NCBI RefSeq assembly: GCF_001660705.2
Contig: NZ_LYBV02000035.1
Coordinates: 1-64,000, forward strand
Length of the DNA: 64,000 nucleotides
Direction: 5' to 3'
From: Saccharicrinis aurantiacus
GTDB taxonomy: Bacteria; Bacteroidota; Bacteroidia; Bacteroidales; Marinilabiliaceae
A program made the position numbers and the translations under genes. Below, one piece after another: positions 9,030 through 17,511 of the stretch. The first letter of the stretch is position 1. Each line of letters starts with the position of its first letter. The notes beneath the pieces were generated by a model. The model saw only the letters and a program-made list of their open reading frames with translations, was not told where the DNA came from and did no database searches.

Positions 9030-10037
9030 ATGAAAGCAATTGGATATAAGCAAGCAGGGGCTATTAACGCCCTGGATTCATTCATTTTATTGGATGTAGA
9101 AAAACCAAAATTAAAAGAGCATGATATTTTAGTTCAGGTAAAAGGGATTTCAGTTAATCCGGTTGATGTCAAAGTAAGGGCTTCCATGAGCCCAGAATCA
9201 GGTGTTAAGATAATTGGTTACGATGCATCAGGTATTGTAGCGGAAGTAGGTAGTGCTGTGACACAATATAAAATTGGTGATGAGGTATTTTATGCAGGCG
9301 ATATTACCCGTCAGGGAACCAATGCAGAGTATCATGTAGTTGATGAGAGAATTGTGGGTCGCAAGCCCAAAAGTCTTGATTTTCCAGAGGCAGCAGGTTT
9401 ACCCTTAACCTCAATAACAGCTTGGGAGATTTTATTCGATTCGCTAAAAATTTCAGAAGGTGGCGGAGCCGGCGAAAGTATTCTAATAGTTGGCGGAGCT
9501 GGTGGAGTAGGATCTATTTTAATTCAGCTTGCTAAAAAGTTAACTCAGCTTACCGTAATTGCATCAGCATCCAGACCAGATAGTATTGAATGGGTTAAGA
9601 AAATGGGTGCCGATTATGTGGTAAATCACCGTAATTCTTTATCCGAACAAGTAAAAGAATTGGGTCTCCAACCAAAATATGTAGCATCACTTAATGCAAC
9701 CGATCAGCATTTTAATACTATAGTTGACCTCATAAAACCAAGAGGTCATATCGCCTTAATTGATGATCCTGCCAATCTGAATATTAATATCATTAAACCA
9801 AAGGCTTTAAGCTTTAGTTGGGAGTTTATGTTTACGCGTTCTATGTTTAATACCGATGATATAAACGCTCAGTATCACTTGCTAAATCGTGTTTCAGAGT
9901 TGATTGATGATGGTACTTTGGTATCTACAGTTACTAATAATTTGGGCAATCTATCTGTCGAAAACCTTAAAGAAGCACACCGAATTCAAGAAACAGGAAC
10001 CGTTATAGGTAAAAATGTTTTGGGTGGATTCGAGTGA
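9030..10037 (+). CDS. Zinc-type alcohol dehydrogenase-like / quinone oxidoreductase family protein
   Basis: 335 residues from ATG 9030; an upstream start at 8970 would add 20 non-conserved residues, whereas [10 protein letters not shown] matches the family's N-terminus. This is an MDR-superfamily enzyme: a GroES-like domain ([29 protein letters not shown]) and a Rossmann NAD(P) domain with [20 protein letters not shown] at about 150-168. No cluster of structural-zinc cysteines is present, so it belongs to the zinc-independent branch (TIGR02817-like), which probably reduces enones or quinones with NADPH. It has its own terminator just downstream. The substrate is not deducible. Confidence 0.85.
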   Translation: MKAIGYKQAGAINALDSFILLDVEKPKLKEHDILVQVKGISVNPVDVKVRASMSPESGVKIIGYDASGIVAEVGSAVTQYKIGDEVFYAGDITRQGTNAEYHVVDERIVGRKPKSLDFPEAAGLPLTSITAWEILFDSLKISEGGGAGESILIVGGAGGVGSILIQLAKKLTQLTVIASASRPDSIEWVKKMGADYVVNHRNSLSEQVKELGLQPKYVASLNATDQHFNTIVDLIKPRGHIALIDDPANLNINIIKPKALSFSWEFMFTRSMFNTDDINAQYHLLNRVSELIDDGTLVSTVTNNLGNLSVENLKEAHRIQETGTVIGKNVLGGFE

Positions 10038-10047
10038 TTATCATATT

Positions 10048-10084
10048 GAGCGTTCCAAAATCATTTCAGGAACGCTCTTATTTT
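10048..10084 (+). terminator. Terminator after the dehydrogenase gene
   Basis: A 9-bp stem GAGCGTTCC / GGAACGCTC with a 12-nt loop, followed by TTATTTT, starts 11 bp after the stop codon. Confidence 0.85.
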
Positions 10085-10136
10085 GTAGCAATATTCTAAA
10101 AAAAAAGTGTAATCTGAAGTCAGCAATTGTGCTTGA

Positions 10137-10781
10137 TTACAAATACCTATTCAAAGTCTCTTTAAATACACTAATTGCCTGTGCTCCAATAACGGGTTCC
10201 TTATCAGCCACAATAATAGTTGGTACACTATTAACGCCTGATCGTCTCCATGCTTCTTCCTTCTCAATAATGTCCTTAAGTTTATTCTTGTCATTTAAAA
10301 TTGCCAGAGCTTTATCAGCATCTAATCCAACATCTTTAATTGCCTCAAGTAAAACTGTCCTATCCGAAATATCTTTTCTGTTGGTAAAAAAATCACTAAC
10401 CAAGCGAAGGTTCAATTCAGTTTGTTTCCCATTTTCTTTTGCAAAATCAAGCAGCAAATGTGCCTCTCTGGTATTCAGCATTCTCATGCCCTTAAAATAG
10501 TCAAACTCAAAATCCAGTTCGGCACCCAAGTTTGTTAAATGTTGCAACGAACCTTCAATCTGTTCAGGAGTCGAACCATACTTCTCATTAAGGTGAGCAA
10601 CAATCTCCTGTCCCTCAGCAGGCATATTTGGGTTCAATTCAAACGGATGCCATTCAATCTCCACTCTATCTTCAATTTGTAACTCGGTAATCGCTCTTTG
10701 TAATCTTTTATACCCCACAATACACCAAGGACAAACTACGTCTGAAACAATATCTATTTTGATCTTTTTACTCATTTTCAA
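10137..10781 (-). CDS. DsbA family oxidoreductase (FrnE-like)
   Basis: 214 residues with no signal peptide, so it is cytoplasmic. A thioredoxin fold carries the active site CPWC at Cys17-Cys20 (SDVVCPWCIVG). A long helical insertion follows (about 40-150), and the cis-Pro loop reads SGVNSVPTIIV near residue 180. This layout is that of the FrnE / 2-hydroxychromene-2-carboxylate isomerase-like DsbA family (about 210-240 residues). Likely role: cytoplasmic thiol-disulfide exchange or stress defence. The start could also be the Met at residue 3. The gene is convergent with the dehydrogenase at 9030. Confidence 0.88.
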   Translation of the reverse strand: MKMSKKIKIDIVSDVVCPWCIVGYKRLQRAITELQIEDRVEIEWHPFELNPNMPAEGQEIVAHLNEKYGSTPEQIEGSLQHLTNLGAELDFEFDYFKGMRMLNTREAHLLLDFAKENGKQTELNLRLVSDFFTNRKDISDRTVLLEAIKDVGLDADKALAILNDKNKLKDIIEKEEAWRRSGVNSVPTIIVADKEPVIGAQAISVFKETLNRYL

Positions 10782-10802
10782 AGTTTATTAAAATTGTTAT
10801 TA

Positions 10803-10932
10803 ACTAGGGGCTTCCCTTGCAGGGCGAGCTATTCACTATATCTTTGTTTCGCCATAATGGGCTCACAAAGGATGCCGTTTCTATCCCTAAGCCGGTTGGG
10901 TTCAAGCCAAGTAAAAATAAGCCCCTTAATAC
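10803..10932. repeat. Structured intergenic element (dispersed-repeat type)
   Basis: A 130-bp GC-richer island in an AT-rich 334-bp gap without a gene. Its ends pair (GGGGCTT near 10805 with AAGCCCC near 10921), and an inner hairpin forms (CTTTGT ... ACAAAG). Blocks such as GCTATTCACTATATCTTTG and GATGCCGTTTCTATCCCTAA have counterparts in the repeats at 28679 and 43795 (GCTAT near one end, TGCC.CT.CTATCC near the other). Such short, hairpin-rich dispersed elements are common between Bacteroidota genes. The weak open frame across it looks non-coding. Confidence 0.55.
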
Positions 10933-11115
10933 AGCCTACTATACAACTCCAAATTAATAAAATGGTTTATTGCCAAATGCAATAAGCAATCAATAGCGAG
11001 AATAAGTTCCTCTTAAAATTAACATTGGCATGTTTAAGATTGGCTACAAATATTGTTTTTGAAGCTTATGAAAGCTAAGAAGGGTGTGATATTATTTCTT
11101 AATTAATAGAGTACT

Positions 11116-11637
11116 TTACTTATTCAAAGCATTTATTATTTTACGACCTCTACTTTTAAAACCTGCCGAGTTATTATCTATTTGCGACTCTATAACTTCA
11201 ATTAATTCACCTTTTAAATCCGGGTATTCTTTGCAAACATTATAAAGTATTTGCATGCAATGAGCTTTAACTGCAACTGGTATATTTTCCGACATAAGCC
11301 AATTAAAGCAGGTATTAATAAAATCACCATTAATCATATTATTCACATCACTAAACGAAATAATTTTAGAGAAATGTCGTTTGTTACCATCTGAAACTTC
11401 ATTGGGTAATCTTTCAATTATATCGGGTAAATAGTGTTGTAAGTCGTCTTTCTTTAGAAAATACAAATGCTCAAAAACCCATGCAGCACGCCATTTTACT
11501 TTGATATTAGAGTGTTTGGTTAAAGTATATATTTGGTCTATTGCTACGGTGTTATATTGTAAATCTTCAATTATTTTCAATACCGCTTTTTTGCCTGAAA
11601 TATGTAACAGTTCATCTATTAAATTATCCTCAGTCAT
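11116..11637 (-). CDS. HEAT-repeat-like helical protein
   Basis: 173 residues, almost entirely amphipathic helices, with spacing like HEAT/DNA-alkylation-type repeats: NIKVKWRAAWVFEHLYFL, then a middle helix pair, then IPVAVKAHCMQILYNVCKEY. There is no signal peptide, membrane segment or catalytic motif. Small HEAT proteins of this kind are usually binding scaffolds. It starts 7 bp after the end of the GNAT gene on the same strand, so it is probably the second gene of a two-gene operon. The function is unknown. Confidence 0.65.
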   Translation of the reverse strand: MTEDNLIDELLHISGKKAVLKIIEDLQYNTVAIDQIYTLTKHSNIKVKWRAAWVFEHLYFLKKDDLQHYLPDIIERLPNEVSDGNKRHFSKIISFSDVNNMINGDFINTCFNWLMSENIPVAVKAHCMQILYNVCKEYPDLKGELIEVIESQIDNNSAGFKSRGRKIINALNK

Positions 11638-11644
11638 CAGTATG

Positions 11645-12421
11645 CTAATTCTTTAAAAATTTCTCAATTGTTTTATCAAATCTACTTTCCATACAAACGC
11701 TTATGTCGGTAGTTACAAATTTACCATTATAAAATAGGCTGAAAATAGTTGCCGGAGTAGGAGCACCTTGTGCCTCTTCTAAAGTAGAAAGTTTAATAAG
11801 TTCAAGGTTTAAATTTCTGTTTGTTGCAACTTCTTTTAAAGAGTTCATCACATGATATTCAGAAAAAGGACAGCGGTTTGTGAAATAAACTGTTATCCCA
11901 TTTTTATTAGGAGTTTCTCCTAGTTCTGTACATGCTTTAAACTTGGGTTTTGGTGCTGTTTTTCGAAAGGTTTTTGTCAAGAGACTAAATCCATAAGGCA
12001 ATTTTTCAACTTCCTCAAAGCCTTGTTTTAATAGCCACTTGGCATCGTTCATAAAATGAAATTTCTTTGTGCCAACTATGGTGACTAGTCCATCTTTCTG
12101 AAGTGCCTTAGCTTCGTTTTCGGCTTTCTGTAGAAGTGTTTTTCCATAACCATTCTGTTTGTATTTGCCAGAAACCCACATGCATCCTATAAATGTATAA
12201 TTAGGTGCATCAATTGGAACCCAAGCTTTTTCAGCATTGCAGTATTCAATAAAAACTTTGGCGCGTTCATTAAGTCTTAGAAATTTGTATCCATGCCTAA
12301 ATTCATTAGTTAGCCATTGCTTTTTTAGCTCATAACTTTCGGTACATTTTTTATCAGAAATAGCACAGCAGATGTGCTCTGATTTAATATTATCGGCATT
12401 TAACTCAATAATTTCTTTCAT
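11645..12421 (-). CDS. GNAT N-acetyltransferase with C-terminal YoaP-like domain
   Basis: 258 residues. Residues about 1-150 form a GNAT fold with the acetyl-CoA loop region GKYKQNGYGKTLLQKAENEA. Residues about 175-258 match the YoaP-like domain, which looks thioredoxin-like: GITVYFTNRCPFSEYHV with a CPFS motif instead of CxxC, followed by GAPTPATIFSLFYNGKFVT with a cis-Pro-like TPAT. The pair of domains is that of Bacillus subtilis YoaP. The acetylated substrate is unknown. It is followed after 7 bp by the HEAT-repeat gene. Confidence 0.85.
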   Translation of the reverse strand: MKEIIELNADNIKSEHICCAISDKKCTESYELKKQWLTNEFRHGYKFLRLNERAKVFIEYCNAEKAWVPIDAPNYTFIGCMWVSGKYKQNGYGKTLLQKAENEAKALQKDGLVTIVGTKKFHFMNDAKWLLKQGFEEVEKLPYGFSLLTKTFRKTAPKPKFKACTELGETPNKNGITVYFTNRCPFSEYHVMNSLKEVATNRNLNLELIKLSTLEEAQGAPTPATIFSLFYNGKFVTTDISVCMESRFDKTIEKFLKN

Positions 12422-12506
12422 AGAGGAGCGTTTGTATTCTGTTCGGGTTTATTCATCAAATCTAAGATATAAAGATCGGAAATAAATGAGAATATATACA
12501 AACAAA

Positions 12507-12530
12507 AAAACCACCTAACGGTGGTTTTTA
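12507..12530 (-). terminator. Terminator of the 2-oxoacid:ferredoxin oxidoreductase operon
   Basis: A 10-bp stem AAAAACCACC / GGTGGTTTTT with a TAAC loop. On the minus strand it is followed by a run of T, and it lies 20 bp beyond the last gene of the operon. Confidence 0.85.
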
Positions 12531-12549
12531 AATATTGTGTTTTGAATGT

Positions 12550-13095
12550 TTACTTTACTTCGTAAACGATTTCTTCGCCACGATTAATGGCTTTTTCGTT
12601 AAGCGGAATTAAATGATGATGTCTTTCGGGTAAAGAGCTTTTTAATCCTTTAAGTACGTTTTCCATTTTTACAATAGGTTGCACTTTAAGGTAAGCACCT
12701 AAAACAATCATGTTAAATGTTTTGGCCGATTGCATTTTGGCAGCTTCAGCCGCAGCATCAATTCTGTATATTCTAATATCTTTACGTGTAGGATGGTTTT
12801 GAATTCCATTTCCATCGTACAAAAGAATGCCACCTGGCTTTATTTCTTTTTCAAACTTATTTAAAGATTGCTGATTTAGAATAATGGCAGTATCGTACTC
12901 GTGTAATATTGGTGAGCTAATACGATCATCTGATAGAATTACGGTAACATTAGCTGTACCACCACGCATCTCTGGACCGTACGATGGCATCCATGATACT
13001 TCCATATCTTGCATTACGCCTGAGTAAGCTAAAATTTTACCCATCGAAAGTACACCTTGACCACCAAAACCAGCTATAATTATTTCTTCCTTCAT
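12550..13095 (-). CDS. korC: 2-oxoacid:ferredoxin oxidoreductase, gamma subunit
   Basis: 181 residues. IIIAGFGGQGVLSMGKILAY is the signature opening of the gamma domain of 2-oxoacid:acceptor oxidoreductases, followed by MPSYGPEMRGGTANVTVI. It is the last gene of a four-gene operon with the order delta-alpha-beta-gamma, 92 bp after the beta gene. The complex oxidatively decarboxylates a 2-oxoacid (2-oxoglutarate or branched-chain 2-oxoacids) to the acyl-CoA while reducing ferredoxin. Subunit sizes and order fit KorABCD, but Vor-type enzymes look similar, so substrate specificity is not settled. Confidence 0.85.
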   Translation of the reverse strand: MKEEIIIAGFGGQGVLSMGKILAYSGVMQDMEVSWMPSYGPEMRGGTANVTVILSDDRISSPILHEYDTAIILNQQSLNKFEKEIKPGGILLYDGNGIQNHPTRKDIRIYRIDAAAEAAKMQSAKTFNMIVLGAYLKVQPIVKMENVLKGLKSSLPERHHHLIPLNEKAINRGEEIVYEVK

Positions 13096-13187
13096 TTTAA
13101 TTAATTTTCATCGGTCTGAGAAATGTATCATCAAACCTTAGATAAAAAATAGGGCAGAGGAGTTTATATCTCATCTACCACATTTAA

Positions 13188-13949
13188 TTACTCATCTTTT
13201 AAATCTCCAAGAGGATAGAATGGGAACATATTTTCAACCATCCAATCATTCGATTTAGTTGGAGATTGTTTCCATCCCGAACTACAAGTTGCAACCACCT
13301 CAACTAATGAAGTACCTTTGCCAGCTTGTTGGTTCTTAAAAGCCTTAATTAATGCTTTTTTAGTTTTACGTACCGATGCTGCTGTATGACACGATTGACG
13401 TGTTACAAACGAAGTACCAGGCAGTGTAGCTAATATTTCAGTAATTTTTAATGGGAAACCATCTTGTTGTGGTTCTCTACCAAACGGACAAGTAGAAGCT
13501 TTCATACCTTGTAAGGTTGTTGGGGCCATTTGTCCACCTGTCATACCATAAATACCATTGTTGATGAATACCATTACAATATTCTCACCTCGGTTACAAG
13601 CATGTATAGTTTCTGCAGTACCAATGGCAGCTAAATCGCCATCGCCTTGGTACGAGAACACCATTTTCTCTGGCATTAAACGTTTTACTGCTGTTGCCAA
13701 TGCAGGAGCACGACCGTGAGCCGCTTCTTGCCAATCAATTTCTAAATAGTCGTAAGCAAAAACAGCACAACCTACAGGCGCAATACCAATGGTAGTATCT
13801 TGAATGCCTAACTCCTCAATAACTTCGGCAATTAACTTATGAACCACACCGTGTGTACAGCCCGGACAGTAGTGCATTTCGTTATCAGTAAGAACTGCAC
13901 TCTTTTTATATATAACGTTCTCGTCTTTAATTATATCCTTAATATCCAT
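13188..13949 (-). CDS. korB: 2-oxoacid:ferredoxin oxidoreductase, beta (TPP-binding) subunit
   Basis: 253 residues. It has CPGCTHG near residue 28 (cluster/TPP region) and the thiamine-pyrophosphate motif GDGDLAAIG followed by NNGIYGMTGGQMAPTT. The CPFGRE segment is typical of the short (about 250-290 residue) beta subunits of Kor/Vor enzymes. It starts 5 bp after the alpha gene ends, so the two are translationally close. Together they form the catalytic core. Confidence 0.88.
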   Translation of the reverse strand: MDIKDIIKDENVIYKKSAVLTDNEMHYCPGCTHGVVHKLIAEVIEELGIQDTTIGIAPVGCAVFAYDYLEIDWQEAAHGRAPALATAVKRLMPEKMVFSYQGDGDLAAIGTAETIHACNRGENIVMVFINNGIYGMTGGQMAPTTLQGMKASTCPFGREPQQDGFPLKITEILATLPGTSFVTRQSCHTAASVRKTKKALIKAFKNQQAGKGTSLVEVVATCSSGWKQSPTKSNDWMVENMFPFYPLGDLKDE

Positions 13950-13954
13950 AGTAA

Positions 13955-15040
13955 TTACCCTTGTATAAAGTTAGACTTCAATGCATCAACCACTTCGCCT
14001 GGTGATGGAATAATACCACCAATTCTTCCGTAATGCTCAACCGGGATAGCTCCGTTTACCGATAGTTTAACATCTTCTACCATTTGTCCGGCACTCATCT
14101 CAACACTTAACATGGCTTTAGCCGATTGAGCTAACTTTTGCAATTGTTTAGTTGGGAAAGGGAATAATGTGATTGGACGTAATAATCCGGCTTTGATACC
14201 TTGCTCACGTGCAATTTCCACTGCTTTTTGACAAATACGAGCACTAGATCCGTAAGCGACTAAGATATAATCGGCATCTTCACACATGATTTCTTCGTAG
14301 CGTACTTCATCCTCCTCGCAAGCTTTGTATTTAGCTTGAAGTTTATGATTGTGCTCCTCCATATATTCAGAATCTAAAGATACCGAGGTGATTACATTGC
14401 GTTTTCTATTGCTAGTTCTTCCTGTTGTAGCCCAATCGCCATATTTGGCAACAATTTCTTCTTCGGTCATTCTTGGCTTAAATGGTTGAAGTTCTACCTT
14501 CTCCATCATCTGGCCAATAACACCATCACTAAGAATCATAGCTGGGTTACGGTATTTAAATGATAATTCAAAAGCTAAATCAACAAAGTCAGCCATTTCT
14601 TGCACAGATGCAGGAGCTAATGTAATTAGCTTATAATCGCCATGTCCACCTCCTTTTACTGATTGAAAGTAATCGGATTGAGCAGGTTGAATAGTTCCTA
14701 AACCAGGACCTCCTCGTACAACATTAACAACAACACATGGTAATTCGGCTCCTGCCATATAACTTAATCCTTCTTGCATCAAACTCACGCCGGGGCTTGA
14801 TGAAGAAGTCATCACTTTTTTACCACAGCCTGCACCGCCATAAACCATGTTTATAGATGCTGTTTCGCTTTCGGCTTGTAATACAACCATGCCTGTATCT
14901 AACCACGGTTGTTCTTCCATTAAGGTTTCCATTATTTCACTTTGAGGTGTGATCGGATATCCAAAATATCCATCAACACCGCAACGTATTGCTGCGTGGG
15001 CAATGGCTTCATTACCCTTCATTAGCTTTAATTCCTTCAT
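13955..15040 (-). CDS. korA: 2-oxoacid:ferredoxin oxidoreductase, alpha subunit
   Basis: 361 residues. Residues 1-190 form the pyrimidine-binding domain (GNEAIAHAAIRCGVDGYFGY, then PITPQSEI). The stretch around residues 75-90 reads KKVMTSSSSPGVSLM. Residues about 240-350 form the C-terminal transketolase-like domain (DYILVAYGSSARICQKAV). It lacks the N-terminal gamma domain seen in fused alpha subunits, consistent with the separate gamma gene downstream. Bacteroidota homologues are often labelled VorB (3-methyl-2-oxobutanoate) or KorA; I cannot separate the two here. Confidence 0.87.
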   Translation of the reverse strand: MKELKLMKGNEAIAHAAIRCGVDGYFGYPITPQSEIMETLMEEQPWLDTGMVVLQAESETASINMVYGGAGCGKKVMTSSSSPGVSLMQEGLSYMAGAELPCVVVNVVRGGPGLGTIQPAQSDYFQSVKGGGHGDYKLITLAPASVQEMADFVDLAFELSFKYRNPAMILSDGVIGQMMEKVELQPFKPRMTEEEIVAKYGDWATTGRTSNRKRNVITSVSLDSEYMEEHNHKLQAKYKACEEDEVRYEEIMCEDADYILVAYGSSARICQKAVEIAREQGIKAGLLRPITLFPFPTKQLQKLAQSAKAMLSVEMSAGQMVEDVKLSVNGAIPVEHYGRIGGIIPSPGEVVDALKSNFIQG

Positions 15041-15128
15041 CTGAAAGTAATTTCTTATTTAAAGTGTGAATTACTGAAAATTCACTACTTGTTTAAACAA
15101 TAATTTGAGATTGATTTGGTAATTTAAT

Positions 15129-15353
15129 TTATGCTTTTGCTCTGTAAACAGTTATGCAACTATCTGGGCATACTACAGCACAGTTTGTGCATCCTATGCA
15201 AGCATCAGGGTTACCCGGTGTAGAATAATGATATCCTTTACCGTTAACTTCTTTTGCCATAACAATTACATTGGTCGGACAAGCAACCATACACAATTCG
15301 CAACCTTTACATTTTACTGTATCAACCACTATTGCTCCTTTAGCTTTTGCCAT
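15129..15353 (-). CDS. korD: 2-oxoacid:ferredoxin oxidoreductase, delta subunit (2x[4Fe-4S] ferredoxin)
   Basis: 74 residues with two classical cluster motifs: CKGCELCMVACP and CIGCTNCAVVCP. It is the first gene of the operon, 88 bp before the alpha gene. It carries electrons from the TPP core to external ferredoxin or flavodoxin; a flavodoxin gene sits 1.6 kb away at 16987. The operon promoter and a palindrome lie directly upstream. Confidence 0.9.
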   Translation of the reverse strand: MAKAKGAIVVDTVKCKGCELCMVACPTNVIVMAKEVNGKGYHYSTPGNPDACIGCTNCAVVCPDSCITVYRAKA

Positions 15354-15378
15354 ATCTTAGTTTATATTATATTTTGTG

Positions 15379-15423
15379 CAAATTTATGCAATTCTATAAG
15401 TCTTATTTATGATAGCGATCATA
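15379..15423 (-). promoter_or_regulatory. Kor operon promoter box and FNR-like palindrome
   Basis: On the minus strand TAAATTTG (15386-15379) matches the Bacteroidota -7 box TAnnTTTG, about 25 nt before the delta gene; no good -33 box is seen. Upstream lies the perfect 6-4-6 palindrome TATGATAGCGATCATA (15408-15423). Its TGAT-N4-ATCA core equals that of Crp/FNR-family operators (TTGAT-N4-ATCAA). Regulation of an oxygen-sensitive ferredoxin enzyme by an FNR-type factor would make sense, but that is inference. Confidence 0.4.
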
Positions 15424-15522
15424 GCACAACCATAGCTTGGGCTATCTGGCTATTATCAAATATCTTACCATCCTTATTTAAAAAGATACTAAACAACGAA
15501 ATACTATTCCGTTTTAACAATA

Positions 15523-16848
15523 CTACTTTCTGATTATTTTGCTAGTGCAGTAACGATTGAATTGTTCTAGTCTATCCGATAAAACAGTTAATCTACTCAA
15601 TTGGGTTTGAGAAACACATGCCCTGAGTCCTTGTTTACAGCTCCCGGTATTACCTAATGTAATTGCACTTACACCAAAGTGTAATAATTCTTTAAGTAAT
15701 GCTCCGCCTGTAAATCCAGGGTATGCTATTGTAAAATAAAATCCATCTGCAATTTCTTCCTCAACATCGTAATCATAAACAATAGTAAATCCATTGTCTA
15801 TAAATATTTGTTTCATTAAAATTGCTCTTTTGCTATACTCTTTTACCTCTTCTAAAAAGTTGTATGTTCCATTACAAGCTGCTTTATAAATAGCTGCAAT
15901 GGCATACTGTGCCGAATGACTGGCGCCCGAAGATAATGAATATAATATTCTTCCAATAATTACACGGCCAAAATTTCCTATTCCAAAGCTTAATTTTAAT
16001 GATTCAAAATAACGATTGTATAATGTATTAGAGATGCAAAGTGTCCCAATCCGCTGTCCTGCATAACTAAAAACCTTAGAACTGGAGATCAGTAGAAGGT
16101 AATTATTGGTGTATTTAGCAACGGTAGCTTGGTAAGGTTCTTGGTAAGGTATGGAGATGTCAATTCTGTTATCCATCCCAAAATATGCCAAGTCTTCAAT
16201 AACTATTACATCGTATTTGGTAGCGAGTTTTCCTATGATTTCAAGTTCGTCATCGTGCAAACACATCCAAGTTGGATTGTTAGGATTAGAATATATAATT
16301 GAGTTTATATTTCCTTTGCTAAGGATGTTTTCAAGTTTGGCCTCAAGTTTATGGCCTCTGTACTCATAAATATCAAATGAGCAATGTTTGAAGCCTTGTA
16401 CATTTAACTGTTGTTTCTGCACAGGGAATCCTGGATCGAGAAATAGGAAGGTGTCTTTTTTAGGGTTAATGTGGCCTATAGCCATAAAACATGCATAGGC
16501 TCCTTGCATTGTGCCAACGGTTGGAATGCAGCCTTCAGGATCTATATTAATGTTCATGAAGGCTTTTACAAACCGAGATGCTTGAAACTTATATTCTTCA
16601 ATACCATCTAGCATGGGGTATTTTGATGCAACTCCTTTTTTAAGTGCATCAATTTCAGCTTTGATGCCAACCCGAGAAGGAGGAAGTCCAGGAACTCCCA
16701 TTTCCATTCTAATAAAGCGTTGCTTGGTTTTGTTTTCAATATAATTTACTAATGTAACAATTTCCCTTATGGTGGCTTTTTCCATATCCTGAATGGGAAA
16801 CTTTTGCAATGCTTCATTGATAATATTATTTGAAATAGGAGTTTGCAT
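15523..16848 (-). CDS. PLP-dependent aminotransferase, class I/II
   Basis: 441 residues of fold type I. SNPNNPTWM carries the family's NPNNPT motif, VIVIEDLAYFGMD the PLP-binding Asp and Tyr, and SSSKVFSYAGQRIG the Schiff-base Lys with the downstream phosphate-binding Arg. Near the C-terminus, KQGLRACVS holds the substrate-carboxylate Arg. The N-terminus is longer than in AspC. It lies 170 bp upstream of the ferredoxin-oxidoreductase operon on the same strand; 2-oxoacids made by transamination are substrates of that enzyme, so the context suggests amino-acid catabolism. The amino-acid specificity is unknown. Confidence 0.82.
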   Translation of the reverse strand: MQTPISNNIINEALQKFPIQDMEKATIREIVTLVNYIENKTKQRFIRMEMGVPGLPPSRVGIKAEIDALKKGVASKYPMLDGIEEYKFQASRFVKAFMNINIDPEGCIPTVGTMQGAYACFMAIGHINPKKDTFLFLDPGFPVQKQQLNVQGFKHCSFDIYEYRGHKLEAKLENILSKGNINSIIYSNPNNPTWMCLHDDELEIIGKLATKYDVIVIEDLAYFGMDNRIDISIPYQEPYQATVAKYTNNYLLLISSSKVFSYAGQRIGTLCISNTLYNRYFESLKLSFGIGNFGRVIIGRILYSLSSGASHSAQYAIAAIYKAACNGTYNFLEEVKEYSKRAILMKQIFIDNGFTIVYDYDVEEEIADGFYFTIAYPGFTGGALLKELLHFGVSAITLGNTGSCKQGLRACVSQTQLSRLTVLSDRLEQFNRYCTSKIIRK

Positions 16849-16986
16849 AATGCAATTGATTTAGTTTAAATCTTTAACCACACTTCGTCTAGTATTTATT
16901 TCATTAATGAGTTGTGTATATTATTACTATTCAGTTGCTGTTAGTATATATTTATATTGTTGGGTATACAATTAGCCTACTAACAT

Positions 16987-17511
16987 TTAAAAAGTATGTT
17001 CTTGACTTAGTTTTTTTAACCAATTTCTAACTCTAGCTAATGTTTTTTCAGCTTCGTTGTCTTCATCTATTGGTAAGCCGGCAAAAAATAATCCTTCCAA
17101 AGCTTCGGAATCATTAAATTGATATTCTTCGGCATCGCACTTGCCAACTACTTCAACATTGTAGGGTTTTAGTTTTTCTTTTAGCCACCCTATTGCATCT
17201 ACAAAATGATCGGGGTAATTGATGTGATCTCCCAAACCATAAATGGCAACCTTCTTACCTTCCCAGTTTATCTTAGAGAATTGTGTGAAGAATTGATCCC
17301 AATCGTTATCATCGTGATCCGAGTCCCAATTGGTTCTTCCCAAAGTTGATATTCCAAAAATAATATGTTCGAACTTTTCAATTTCAGCAGGGCTTGCTTC
17401 TTTTATGGGCATTAATTCACTATTACCTTCACCTAATTCTGTAGCAATAATTTTTGCTACTTTACTCACACTACCTTTTTCAGGGCCATAAAAAATACCA
17501 GTTTTCTGCAT
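16987..17511 (-). CDS. fldA: Flavodoxin (long-chain)
   Basis: 174 residues. The FMN fold is recognisable: IFYGPEKGSVSKVAKIIA is the phosphate-loop region, but lacks the usual T-x-T-G-x-T consensus (PEKGSVS instead). STLGRTNWDSDHDDNDWDQF is the W-containing isoalloxazine loop with the acidic surface, and IYGLGDHINYPDHFVDAIGW is the second FMN loop with the long-chain insertion. The length is normal for long-chain flavodoxins. It is a low-potential electron carrier and a natural partner of the nearby 2-oxoacid:ferredoxin oxidoreductase. Such genes are often iron-regulated; an AT-rich inverted repeat (17627-17651) lies upstream. Confidence 0.88.
   Translation of the reverse strand: MQKTGIFYGPEKGSVSKVAKIIATELGEGNSELMPIKEASPAEIEKFEHIIFGISTLGRTNWDSDHDDNDWDQFFTQFSKINWEGKKVAIYGLGDHINYPDHFVDAIGWLKEKLKPYNVEVVGKCDAEEYQFNDSEALEGLFFAGLPIDEDNEAEKTLARVRNWLKKLSQEHTF

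Noticed and set aside
10015-10500. 161-codon plus-strand frame antisense to the DsbA-like gene
   Set aside because: It is the shadow of a gene with a CPWC motif, and it crosses the dehydrogenase terminator.
10794-10985. 63-codon plus-strand frame in the 10.8-kb island
   Set aside because: It lies within a hairpin-rich repeat element, has no domain and no conserved composition.
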